42,892 nt of DNA. Origin: Marinobacterium weihaiense. GTDB taxonomy: Bacteria > Pseudomonadota > Gammaproteobacteria > Pseudomonadales > Balneatricaceae. Location: the NCBI RefSeq assembly GCF_019061305.1, contig NZ_JAHQZT010000022.1, forward strand, positions 1 to 42,892, in the 5' to 3' direction. The position numbers were made by a program, and so were the translations under genes. Positions 34,806-42,755 of this stretch are shown piece after piece (the stretch's first letter is position 1; every line of letters starts with the position of its first letter). The notes beneath the pieces were generated by a model. The model was not told where the DNA came from and searched no databases. It saw only the letters and a program-made list of their open reading frames with translations.

Positions 34806-37800
34806 ATGGCGTGGTTTGGCATCTCCAACGAAAACGAATTCTACTCCGAGCACTACCTCAGCGAGATTTTCCGCAGCGACATCACCGAGCGGCTTGATCG
34901 CTGGCAGGGCGAGGAAGACGCCGCCCGCGAGGCCCGGCGCGAGCAGGGCGATTCTTCCGGCCTGCCGCTGCATCAACTGGCCCCGCACAACGCCCTGAAC
35001 CGTATCGCCCGTGATGCCCTTAATACCTTCAAGGAACTGGAGCGCGAGAAAACCCCGCACGACCAGCTTGCCCTGCAGCGCCCCTGGCTCAAGCAACTGC
35101 TGGCGCTGTTCGGCTTTGAGGCCAAGCCCCAGCGCCTGCCGCTGACCGAAGGCGGCACCGATCTTGAACTGCCGCTGCTGGCCGAACTCACCGACAGCCA
35201 GGGCCGGCCGCTGCTGTGGATTCTGGAAGCCCTGCCCGAAGGCGACCCCGATGCCGACCCGCTCACCCAGCCGGTGCAGCCGCGCCAGCTCGACAGTCTT
35301 GCGTCCACTCCCGTGGCCAAGGCGCTGAAAGGGCGCGACTGGCAGGAACTGATCGCCACCGGCGTGTTCAGCCAGCGCACCCCGCCGCGCTGGGTACTGC
35401 TGTGCAGCGCCCGCCAGTGGCTGCTGCTCGACCGTGCCAAGTTTGCCCAGGGCCGTCTGCTGCGTTTTGACTGGCTGGAACTGTTCAGCCGCCGCGAAAC
35501 CGACACCCTCAAGGCCGTGGCCGTGCTGCTGCACCGCACCAGCCTGCTGGCCGATCAGGGCCAGGCGCTGCTCGATACCCTGGACGAAAACGCCCACAAG
35601 CACGCCTATGGCGTCTCCGAAGACCTGAAATACGCCCTGCGCGAATCCATTGAACTGCTCGGCAACGAAGCCGCCCGTCAGCTGGTGGAACGCGCCAAAC
35701 AGCAGAAGAAGGGCATCTACTCCGGCCAGAACGAACTGGACCCGGCGCAGCTCTCGCTGGAATGCCTGCGCTACATGTACCGCCTGCTGTTCCTGTTCTA
35801 CATCGAGGCCCGCCCGGAGCTGGGCTACGCCCCCATCGACAACGAAACCTACCTCAAGGGCTACTCGCTGGAGAGCCTGCGCGAACTGGAACTGGTTCCG
35901 CTCACCAGCGAACGCGAACGCAACGGCCGTTATCTGCACGACACCCTGAACACCCTGTTTCGCCTCATCCATGAAGGCTACCGGCCCGAGGCGCAAACCG
36001 ACCTGGCGTTCGAGGCCATCGAAGCCGATGCCTTCACCCTGCATTCGCTGAAAAGCCACCTGTTCGATCCCGAGCGCACCAAAATGCTCAACCCGGTGGT
36101 CTTCCCCAACGCCCTGTTGCAGCGTGTGATCCAGCTCATGTCCCTGTCCCGCGAGGGCAAAAGCGGGCGCGGGCGCAGGCGTCGTGGCCGTATCAGCTAC
36201 GCCCAGCTCGGCATCAACCAGTTGGGTGCCGTGTACGAGGCGCTGCTCAGCTACCGCGGCTTCTTCGCCACCGAAGACCTGTACGAAGTCAAACGCGAAG
36301 GCGACAAGCACAACGAACTGGACACCGGCTACTTCGTCACCGCCGACGAGCTGGAGGATTACAGCGACGAGGAGCGCGTCTACGACCGCGATGAGCAGGG
36401 CCTGCGCCGCCTGCGCGTGTACCCGCGCGACACCTTCATCTACCGCTTGGCCGGGCGCGACCGGGAAAAATCCGCCAGCTACTACACCCCCGAGGTGCTC
36501 ACCCGCTCACTGGTGAAATACGCCCTCAAGGAACTCTACGCCGAACAGCTCGACCCCCTGGTAAACGAGCAGGGCGAACCGGACTGGCAGGCCCGCGCCG
36601 CGCGTATCCTCAAACTGAACATCTGCGAACCGGCCATGGGCAGCGCGGCCTTCTTGAACGAAGCCATCGACCAGCTCGCCGACCGGTATCTGGAACTGGC
36701 CCAGCGCGCCCGCAACGAACGCATCCCCCAGCACCAATACCTGCAGGAAAAGCAGCAGGTGAAGATGTACCTGGCCGACAACAACGTGTTCGGCGTGGAC
36801 CTGAACCCCATCGCCGTGGAGCTGGCGGAAGTCTCCATCTGGCTGAACGCCCTGTCGAAAGACCGCTTCATCCCCTGGCTGGGGCTGCAGCTCAACTGCG
36901 GCAACTCGCTGATCGGCGCGCGCCGCGATGTTTTCCCGCTGTCCAGCCTCAAACTCAAGGCCAAACAGGACGGCTGCTGGCTCAACAGCGCCCCGCGCCC
37001 AAGCCCACTGGGGTTGACCGGGCAGAGCCAACGCGCAGCCGACGAGATCTGGCACTTCCTGCTGCCCGATAGCAACATGGCCAGCTACGCCGACAAGGTG
37101 GTGAAACAGCGTTACCCGCTTGAGATCAAGGCGATCAGTGACTGGCGCAAGGCGTTTTGCAGCCCGTTCAGCGCCGCCGAGCTGGACCGCCTTAAACTGC
37201 TCAGCCGCAAGATCGATGAACTCTGGCAGCAGCACACCGAAAGCCTCAAGCGGCTGCGCGACAAAACCACCGACCCTTACGATATATACGGCCACCAGGA
37301 CCGTGGCCGCACCACCAGCCTCAGCTTCAAGGACGAGGCGCTCAGCGGCGAACTACTTTCAGAGCAGCTCAACAACGCCAGCGCCTTCCGCCGCCTGAAG
37401 CTGGCCATGGACTACTGGTGTGCGCTCTGGTTCTGGCCCATCGACCGCGCCGATGATCTGCCCGGCCGCGAAGAATGGCTATTCGACCTGGAAAACCTGC
37501 TGCTGGGCGATACCCTCAGCGCAGGCCCCAGCGGCGAAGTGCGCGATCTGTTTGCCGAAACCGCCGATGAAGCCGAGGGCAAGGCGTTTGTAAACAAGTT
37601 CGGCGTGGTCAACCTCAAGGTGCTCTGCCAACACTTCCCGCGCCTGCAACTGGCCCAGGAGATTGCCGACCGCGAACGCTTCTTCCACTGGGAACTGGTT
37701 TACGCCGACATCTTCGCCGCCCGTGATGAATCCACCCCCGGTGGCTTCGACCTGATTTTGGGCAACCCGCCCTGGCTCAAGGTGGAATGGCAGGAAGGCG

Positions 37801-39875
37801 GCGTGCTGGGCGACCACAACCCGCTGTTTGTACTGCGCAAGTTCTCCGCCAGCCGGCTCAACGCCCTGCGCGACGAGCTGTTCAGCGATTACCCCGAAGT
37901 GGAGCAGGCCTGGCTCACCGAATACCAGCAGGCGGAAGGCACCCAGAATTTCTTGAATGCGACGGTGAACTACCCGCAGCTTAAAGGCGTGCAGACCAAC
38001 CTGTATAAATGCTTTTTGCCCCAGGCCTGGCGCATCGGTAACAGCAAGGGCGTGGCAGGCTTTCTGCATCCGGAAGGGATTTACGACGACCCCAAAGGCG
38101 GGGCGTTCAGGGCCGAGGTGTATCCGCGGCTTAGGGCGCATTTTCAGTTTCACAATGAGCTGCGCCTGTTTGCCGAGGTGCACCACGCCACCATGTATAG
38201 CGTCAATGTGTATGGCCCTGTGCAGGAAAGGGTCAGCTTTACACACTTGGCTAATATGTTCGTGCCCGGCTCTATTGATGCCTGTTTCGAACATGATGGC
38301 AGTGGCGATGTTCCCGGTATCAAGGACGAGCAGGAAGTGGATGGCAAGGTGAAGGTAAGTTGGAACATCAAAGGCCATCACGACCGTTTGATTCAGGTGC
38401 ATGATCACGAACTGGCGCTCTTTGCCCAGCTCTATGATGAAGCGGGAACCCCGTCGCTGCAGGCCCGTTTGCCTGCGCTTCATGCCCGCCAGTTGACCAA
38501 CGTACTGGAAAAGTTTGCCGCCCAGCCCCGCCGTTTGGGAGATTTGAAAGGGGAATATTTCTCCACGGTGATGTTTGATGAAACCTACGCACAGCGCGAT
38601 GGCACCATCAAACGTGCCACTCAATTCCCGCAAGATGCCGGCCAGTGGATACTTTCCGGTCCGCATTTCTTCGTCGGCAACCCTTTCAACAAGACGCCGC
38701 GTGATCCCTGCAAGCTGAATAGCGACTACGACTGCCTCGACCTGCAAACCCTGCCGGACGACTACCTGCCGCGCACCAACTACATCCCCGCCTGCAGCGC
38801 CGACGAATACCGCGCCCGCACTCCCAAGGTCAGTTGGGTGGAAGAGGGCCGTACCGAGCCGAAGCGAGTGACGGAGTATTATCGGTTGGCAAGTAGAGGG
38901 ATGCTGTCACAGTCAGGTGAAAGGACATTGATTTCAGCCGTTATTCCTCCTGGAGTTGGACATATGAATGGTGCACGTTCGTATGTTTATAGAAGTAAAA
39001 AGCTGTTGTTAGATCATGCATCTATGGTCATTTCTTTACCTTTCGACTTTATATGTAAGTCCACAGGGAAAGCCAATTTGCACCAGATGCTAGACGATTT
39101 TACATTTGTGAAATTTTCGAATGAAAAGCGTCAACGGTGTTGGATTCGTTTGGCTGCACTAAGTGCGATGACCACCCACTACGCCGACCTCTGGCAATCC
39201 TGCTGGCAGGACAGCTTCCGTCAGCAGCAGTGGGCACTGCTGCACGCCGCCAAGCGCCTGGCCCCCAACGGCAGCGCCGACTACCTGCGCCAAATGGCCC
39301 CACTGCTCGACGCCGACTTCTTCGCCAACCTGACACCCCACTGGCAACGCCACTGCGCCCTGCGCACCGACTTCGCCCGCCGCATGGCCCTGGTCGAAAT
39401 CGACGTGCTCGTGGCCCAAGCCCTGGGCATGACCCTGGACGAACTCAACACCATCTACCGCGTCCAGTTCCCGGTGATGCGCCAATACGAAGCCGACACC
39501 TGGTACGACCAAACCGGCCGCATCATCTTCACCCCCAGCAAAGGCCTGGTCGGCGTCGGCCTGCCGCGCAAAGCCAAAGCCGCCGACCTCAAAGACGGCA
39601 CCCGCTACCGCATCCACCGCTGCGATGGTCCGGCTGAAACCGACATCAACCTGGACGCCCTCAACGCTCAGGCTGAGAAAAAATCCCTCGGCTGGGACGA
39701 CATCAAACACCTCCCCGCCGGCTACAAGGTCAGCAAAACCTACACCGACCACACCCAACCCGGCGGCCCCATCGAACGCACGTTGGACTACCTCGCCCCC
39801 TTCGTCAAACCCGACCGCGAACGGGACTACCAACTGGTGTGGGAGGTGTTGGCCGACCAAAACGCCGGTTGTTAA
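34806..39875 (+). CDS. Eco57I-class N6-adenine DNA methyltransferase, DrmMI/PglX-like (1689 aa)
   Basis: A very large DNA methyltransferase that probably marks host DNA for a defence system. A long N-terminal region (1-600) precedes the core. The AdoMet motif I is NICEPAMGSAAFLNEA (Glu608), with FGVDLNPIAVELAEVSIWL at about 660. The catalytic motif IV is LILGNPPWLKVEW (Asn987-Pro-Pro-Trp990), the NPPW form of adenine methylases. Residues from about 1050 to 1500 should hold the target recognition domain. Motif I reads EPAMGSAAF where many relatives read DPACGSGxF. I see no convincing nuclease motif at the N-terminus. A patch at 38870-39165 is AT-rich compared with the rest. AAGGAG precedes the start. 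It forms an operon with the SNF2 helicase. Confidence 0.92.
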   Translation: MAWFGISNENEFYSEHYLSEIFRSDITERLDRWQGEEDAAREARREQGDSSGLPLHQLAPHNALNRIARDALNTFKELEREKTPHDQLALQRPWLKQLLALFGFEAKPQRLPLTEGGTDLELPLLAELTDSQGRPLLWILEALPEGDPDADPLTQPVQPRQLDSLASTPVAKALKGRDWQELIATGVFSQRTPPRWVLLCSARQWLLLDRAKFAQGRLLRFDWLELFSRRETDTLKAVAVLLHRTSLLADQGQALLDTLDENAHKHAYGVSEDLKYALRESIELLGNEAARQLVERAKQQKKGIYSGQNELDPAQLSLECLRYMYRLLFLFYIEARPELGYAPIDNETYLKGYSLESLRELELVPLTSERERNGRYLHDTLNTLFRLIHEGYRPEAQTDLAFEAIEADAFTLHSLKSHLFDPERTKMLNPVVFPNALLQRVIQLMSLSREGKSGRGRRRRGRISYAQLGINQLGAVYEALLSYRGFFATEDLYEVKREGDKHNELDTGYFVTADELEDYSDEERVYDRDEQGLRRLRVYPRDTFIYRLAGRDREKSASYYTPEVLTRSLVKYALKELYAEQLDPLVNEQGEPDWQARAARILKLNICEPAMGSAAFLNEAIDQLADRYLELAQRARNERIPQHQYLQEKQQVKMYLADNNVFGVDLNPIAVELAEVSIWLNALSKDRFIPWLGLQLNCGNSLIGARRDVFPLSSLKLKAKQDGCWLNSAPRPSPLGLTGQSQRAADEIWHFLLPDSNMASYADKVVKQRYPLEIKAISDWRKAFCSPFSAAELDRLKLLSRKIDELWQQHTESLKRLRDKTTDPYDIYGHQDRGRTTSLSFKDEALSGELLSEQLNNASAFRRLKLAMDYWCALWFWPIDRADDLPGREEWLFDLENLLLGDTLSAGPSGEVRDLFAETADEAEGKAFVNKFGVVNLKVLCQHFPRLQLAQEIADRERFFHWELVYADIFAARDESTPGGFDLILGNPPWLKVEWQEGGVLGDHNPLFVLRKFSASRLNALRDELFSDYPEVEQAWLTEYQQAEGTQNFLNATVNYPQLKGVQTNLYKCFLPQAWRIGNSKGVAGFLHPEGIYDDPKGGAFRAEVYPRLRAHFQFHNELRLFAEVHHATMYSVNVYGPVQERVSFTHLANMFVPGSIDACFEHDGSGDVPGIKDEQEVDGKVKVSWNIKGHHDRLIQVHDHELALFAQLYDEAGTPSLQARLPALHARQLTNVLEKFAAQPRRLGDLKGEYFSTVMFDETYAQRDGTIKRATQFPQDAGQWILSGPHFFVGNPFNKTPRDPCKLNSDYDCLDLQTLPDDYLPRTNYIPACSADEYRARTPKVSWVEEGRTEPKRVTEYYRLASRGMLSQSGERTLISAVIPPGVGHMNGARSYVYRSKKLLLDHASMVISLPFDFICKSTGKANLHQMLDDFTFVKFSNEKRQRCWIRLAALSAMTTHYADLWQSCWQDSFRQQQWALLHAAKRLAPNGSADYLRQMAPLLDADFFANLTPHWQRHCALRTDFARRMALVEIDVLVAQALGMTLDELNTIYRVQFPVMRQYEADTWYDQTGRIIFTPSKGLVGVGLPRKAKAADLKDGTRYRIHRCDGPAETDINLDALNAQAEKKSLGWDDIKHLPAGYKVSKTYTDHTQPGGPIERTLDYLAPFVKPDRERDYQLVWEVLADQNAGC

Positions 39876-39897
39876 ACGACTCGGACAAATCTATCAT
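39869..39897 (+). promoter_or_regulatory. Promoter of the toxin-antitoxin operon
   Basis: TTGTTA (39869-39874), a 17-base spacer and TATCAT (39892-39897). The -35 box overlaps the last codons and stop of the methyltransferase gene. Confidence 0.55.
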
Positions 39898-39918
39898 GTA
39901 CAAAGTACACGGATGTAC
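39897..39918. promoter_or_regulatory. Operator palindromes of the toxin-antitoxin operon
   Basis: Two overlapping inverted repeats, TGTACAAAGTACA (39897-39909) and GTACACGGATGTAC (39905-39918), lie between the -10 box and the toxin start. This is where an antitoxin of the Xre type would bind to repress its own operon. Confidence 0.65.
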
Positions 39919-39920
39919 CC

Positions 39921-40241
39921 ATGATTACATTTATTGAGCTGAACGGATTCAGCAAGCGCAGAAAAGAATTGCTCACGGATGAGTGCTTTCGACTTATGCA
40001 AGAAGCACTGATCGTCAACCCCGAGGCCGGTCGCCGTATCGAAGGCACAGGTGGCTTCAGGAAGTTGCGCTGGGCATTGCCCGGCATGGGCAAAAGCGGG
40101 GGTGTACGGGTAATTTACTACAGCCTTGTGCCCAAAACTGGGCGTCTGTATCTGGCGGTTATCTATGCGAAGAACGAGCAAGATACCCTCACCGACACGC
40201 AGAAAGCCATGCTTAAAGCACTCACCGACAAGCTTGTATAA
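39921..40241 (+). CDS. RelE/HigB-type toxin (106 aa)
   Basis: A small protein of the RelE/ParE superfamily, probably a ribosome-dependent mRNA interferase. The family fold is visible in FIELNGFSKRRKELLTDECF, GTGGFRKLRWALPGMGKSGG, VRVIYYSLV and LYLAVIYAKNEQDTLT. Positive residues in the KLRW...GKSGGVRVIYY block are those used for RNA contact in HigB2-like toxins. The ATG lies directly after an operator. The toxin precedes the antitoxin, the HigBA order. The partner antitoxin starts 11 bases downstream. Confidence 0.88.
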   Translation: MITFIELNGFSKRRKELLTDECFRLMQEALIVNPEAGRRIEGTGGFRKLRWALPGMGKSGGVRVIYYSLVPKTGRLYLAVIYAKNEQDTLTDTQKAMLKALTDKLV

Positions 40242-40252
40242 GGGAGGCCACT

Positions 40253-40558
40253 ATGAACGATGAACTCTTTGCCGATCTCCTCGCCAGTGCCGAAGAGATG
40301 GTCGCCATTGAAAAGGGTGAGCGCACGCCTGACGAAAAGTCCGTTCACCACTTCGATACGCCGGATGTGCGAAAGATCCGTGAAGTATCCGGCAAAAACC
40401 GCCAGGAATTTGCCCGTATCATCGGTGCCAGCGCTGAAACCGTAAAAAGCTGGGAAACCCGCAGGCGCAACCCGACCGGCCCAACACGGAAACTGCTGCA
40501 ACTCATTGCAGCCGACCCTAAAGCAGCCATGCGGATTCTAGAACAAACCGGCCCTTAA
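40253..40558 (+). CDS. Xre-family antitoxin, HigA/NadS-like (101 aa)
   Basis: The antitoxin and DNA-binding repressor of the pair. An acidic N-terminal helix (LFADLLASAEEMVAIEKGER) is followed by a helix-turn-helix of the Xre/Cro type (VRKIREVSGKNRQEFARIIG, then SAETVKSWETRRRNPTGPTR, about residues 40-80). This matches NadS/HigA-like antitoxins encoded after RelE-type toxins. An AGGGAGG Shine-Dalgarno precedes the ATG. It should bind the palindromes at 39897-39918. Confidence 0.88.
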   Translation: MNDELFADLLASAEEMVAIEKGERTPDEKSVHHFDTPDVRKIREVSGKNRQEFARIIGASAETVKSWETRRRNPTGPTRKLLQLIAADPKAAMRILEQTGP

Positions 40559-40648
40559 TACAGGCTGTCAAATACCGATGCCAGGTTCGGCCTGTCGGGT
40601 ACTGGGAACGAACCCATCGCCATCCAACAAGGAAGCGGATGACCCAAG

Positions 40649-41263
40649 GTGACAAATATACTGAAACCCTGTTTTCGGCCTCCCATTGCTGAAATAGGGC
40701 AGGCCGCCGAACTGCTGAGTCAGGCTGTGGATGCACATCTGGCCGGTGATCGGTACAGGGCTGCGGTACTGATCCGCCAGGCCGATATGCCGGTGATTGC
40801 ACAGTGGATTGAGTCGATCATCGGTAAAAGCAGCCCTTGGGTCAGGCTGGCGCCCGTGCTTGAGCTGGTATTACCCAAAGAGCAGCGCGAGCCCGCGCGT
40901 ATGCCCAATGCGGCCGTGAAAGCGGCACTGCTTCAGCGCGATGGCTACCACTGCCGCTTCTGCGGCATCCCGGTGATCCGCCGTGAAATTCGTGAAAAAA
41001 TCGGCAAGGCTTACCCGGATGCGCTGCGCTGGGGTAAACGCAACGCCGAGCGCCACGCTGCTTTTTTTGCCATGTGGTTACAGTACGACCATTTGCGGCC
41101 CCACTCGAAAGGCGGCGGCAATGAACTCGACAACATCGCCATAACCTGCGCCGCCTGCAATTACGGACGCGGCGGGTATAGCCTGACTGATGTCGGCCTG
41201 GAGCACCCGTTCAAGCGTCTGCCGGTTATATCAAACTGGGATGGGTTGGAGCGGTTTGAATAA
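40649..41263 (+). CDS. HNH endonuclease (204 aa)
   Basis: A predicted zinc-stabilised HNH nuclease. The N-terminal half is helical. The HNH fold spans about residues 88-190: the first zinc pair is HCRFCG (Cys102, Cys105), the catalytic histidine lies in YDHLRPHSKGGGNE (His148), and the second zinc pair is CAAC (Cys167, Cys170). Such proteins cut DNA in Type IV-like restriction, mobile elements or phage defence. The start is a GTG with a weak ribosome binding site, so it is uncertain. It is separated by 90 bases from the antitoxin gene. Whether it belongs to the methyltransferase system is unknown. Confidence 0.85.
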   Translation: MTNILKPCFRPPIAEIGQAAELLSQAVDAHLAGDRYRAAVLIRQADMPVIAQWIESIIGKSSPWVRLAPVLELVLPKEQREPARMPNAAVKAALLQRDGYHCRFCGIPVIRREIREKIGKAYPDALRWGKRNAERHAAFFAMWLQYDHLRPHSKGGGNELDNIAITCAACNYGRGGYSLTDVGLEHPFKRLPVISNWDGLERFE

Positions 41264-41381
41264 AGTTTCAGGAAAACGGGCAAGTGCGTGTGTGGCAATG
41301 CGCGGTGTGATGCGTGCGCTTGAACCCACCTATCGTTAGGCATCGGTGGTGTTTTACGGGATCAGCTGCACGGAGCTGCAA

Positions 41382-41414
41382 TAAAAAAACGGGCACTCTT
41401 TGCAAAAGTGCCCG
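41382..41414 (-). terminator. Rho-independent terminator of copy B
   Basis: CGGGCACT (41390-41397) pairs with AGTGCCCG (41407-41414). On the minus strand the stem is followed by seven T's, giving a good terminator 28 bases after the stop of the minus-strand gene ending at 41442. Confidence 0.85.
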
Positions 41415-41441
41415 CCAATGGGGGAGTGTTCGAGGTATCAA

Positions 41442-41882
41442 TTACCGAAAGCGCGCAATCTCTTCGCAGGTATCCTGCTCGGCGTTATGGTGCACCAGTT
41501 CGACGCGGTAATGGTGGCCAGTCAGACGCTCCAGTGACTTCTCGATCAGGCCGAAACCGAAGAAACAGATGGAGCGTTCACCCACCGGGTTGGCTTCAAT
41601 CTTGCCCAACCGATTGAATTCGCAGCCCTTAATGTCGATGCGGATGTTTTCACCTGCAGGTGTCAGATTAACGCTATCAAAGGTGCCTATGCGACTAAGT
41701 GCATCGCTCAGCAGGGTACAGGCGTCATCAATATTCTGGTTCTCAGGCCAGTCCGGCCAAAGTTCGTGACTGCTGTGGGTGCCCATGTCGCGCATGGTGG
41801 CGTGTGCGCCCATTTGTCCGAGCATGTCGGACAGGCCGGTTGAAATACGCGCAAGGATAACGTTACGGGGGTCTACGGACAT
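41442..41882 (-). CDS. Conserved small protein of unknown function, copy B (146 aa)
   Basis: A paralogue of the protein at 20729-21169, with the same length, strand and start residues. The N-terminal block (residues 1-34) and the RSICFFGFGLIEKSLERLTG block are nearly unchanged, while residues 45-90 and 96-104 differ most. Both cysteines (KGCEF, SICFF) are kept. An AAGGAGATGC Shine-Dalgarno precedes the ATG at 41882, and a clean terminator follows. The two copies frame 20 kb that includes the defence island, though several ordinary chromosomal genes also lie between them. Function unknown. Confidence 0.8.
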   Translation of the reverse strand: MSVDPRNVILARISTGLSDMLGQMGAHATMRDMGTHSSHELWPDWPENQNIDDACTLLSDALSRIGTFDSVNLTPAGENIRIDIKGCEFNRLGKIEANPVGERSICFFGFGLIEKSLERLTGHHYRVELVHHNAEQDTCEEIARFR

Positions 41883-42173
41883 CTAGCATCTCCTTTGCCA
41901 GTCTTCGCTTAATTAGTGTGCTCTAATGATCAGACGCTATCATGTCTGCTTTGGCGATCCAACCTAAAAGAATAAGATTATAACCTTTTTGTTGATATGG
42001 CGTGCCTGTCCACGGACAAGCCGTTACTGAGACCTGCGAAACGGTAGAGGGCAGTGGCTGTTATACGCTGGACTCTGGTGTTTGTGCTGATCAGCCGGTT
42101 GTTGTGTGGCTGGAGCCACATTGGTTTTGCCGGTAGGCTCAAGCCAGGATGATGATCTGCACAGGAGGCTTGT
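41883..42173. other. 291-base intergenic region
   Basis: The divergent region between copy B (minus) and the deaminase gene (plus). It is AT-rich at 41905-41995. I see no RNA gene, palindromic operator or clear promoter pair. A GGAGG Shine-Dalgarno for the deaminase is at its right end. Confidence 0.6.
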
Positions 42174-42755
42174 ATGAGTGATTCGCTGTTTTCCGTTGAT
42201 ACCCCCGTGACCATCCCGGTACTCAATGCCATCGCCCATATGCCCACGGCCAGTTTGCCGGTGCTGCTCGATGATGCCTTTATCCGGCGCCTGAGCGATG
42301 CCGATTTCATGCGTATTGCCGTGTTGCTGGCGCAGAAAAGCCTGGACGAGGGCGGTTGCCCGATCGGGGCGGTGATTATCGATCAAAAGAGTCGCCGGAT
42401 TCTGGGCAAGGGCCACAATACGCTGGTGCAGGAAAACCACCCCTATAATCACGGCGAGACCTCAGCCATTCGCGATGCCGGTCGTCAGGATTTCAGCCGC
42501 TGCACGCTGTTTACCTCGCTCAGCCCCTGTGAGGTCTGTGCCACACTGGTGTCTATGCGCGGTTTCAGCCGCGTGGTGGTGGGCGATGTCACCAGTGCCT
42601 GCGGCACCGAGGATCTATTGCGCCGCAAGGGTGTGCAGGTGGATATTCTGGAAGATGCTCGGGGCGTTGAGCTGTATGCCCGTTTTAGCCAGCAGCAACC
42701 GGCGCTGGAGCTGGAAGACTGGCAGGGTGTGGCGGCGGTTGCACGCAAGGCGTGA
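42174..42755 (+). CDS. Cytosine deaminase-like zinc deaminase (193 aa)
   Basis: A CDA-fold zinc deaminase, probably converting cytosine (or a related base) to uracil with release of ammonia. After a leader of about 40 residues come FMRIAVLLAQKSLDEGGCPIGAVII and the zinc/catalytic motif HGETSAI (His93, Glu95). The second zinc motif is TSLSPCEVC (Cys119, Cys122). The LSPC and HGE variants and the order of blocks resemble yeast cytosine deaminase Fcy1 rather than E. coli CodA, which has another fold. A GGAGG Shine-Dalgarno lies just before the start. A guanine or nucleoside deaminase is possible. Confidence 0.85.
   Translation: MSDSLFSVDTPVTIPVLNAIAHMPTASLPVLLDDAFIRRLSDADFMRIAVLLAQKSLDEGGCPIGAVIIDQKSRRILGKGHNTLVQENHPYNHGETSAIRDAGRQDFSRCTLFTSLSPCEVCATLVSMRGFSRVVVGDVTSACGTEDLLRRKGVQVDILEDARGVELYARFSQQQPALELEDWQGVAAVARKA

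Noticed and set aside
34800-36311. 503-codon minus-strand frame opposite the methyltransferase
   Set aside because: The Gln/Ala/Gly/Val-rich composition is the usual product of the antisense frame of a G+C-rich gene, and there is no ribosome binding site.
41345-41359. Fifteen bases identical to the end of the diguanylate cyclase gene (11902-11916), possibly a remnant of a duplicated GGDEF gene
   Set aside because: One 15-base match is expected by chance between stretches of a 43-kb window, and the flanking codons show no further GGDEF similarity.
20729-41882. Paralogous 146-aa genes as attachment sites of an integrative element
   Set aside because: They are diverged protein-coding genes rather than short exact repeats, no integrase was seen in the window, and ordinary chromosomal genes lie between copy A and the island.
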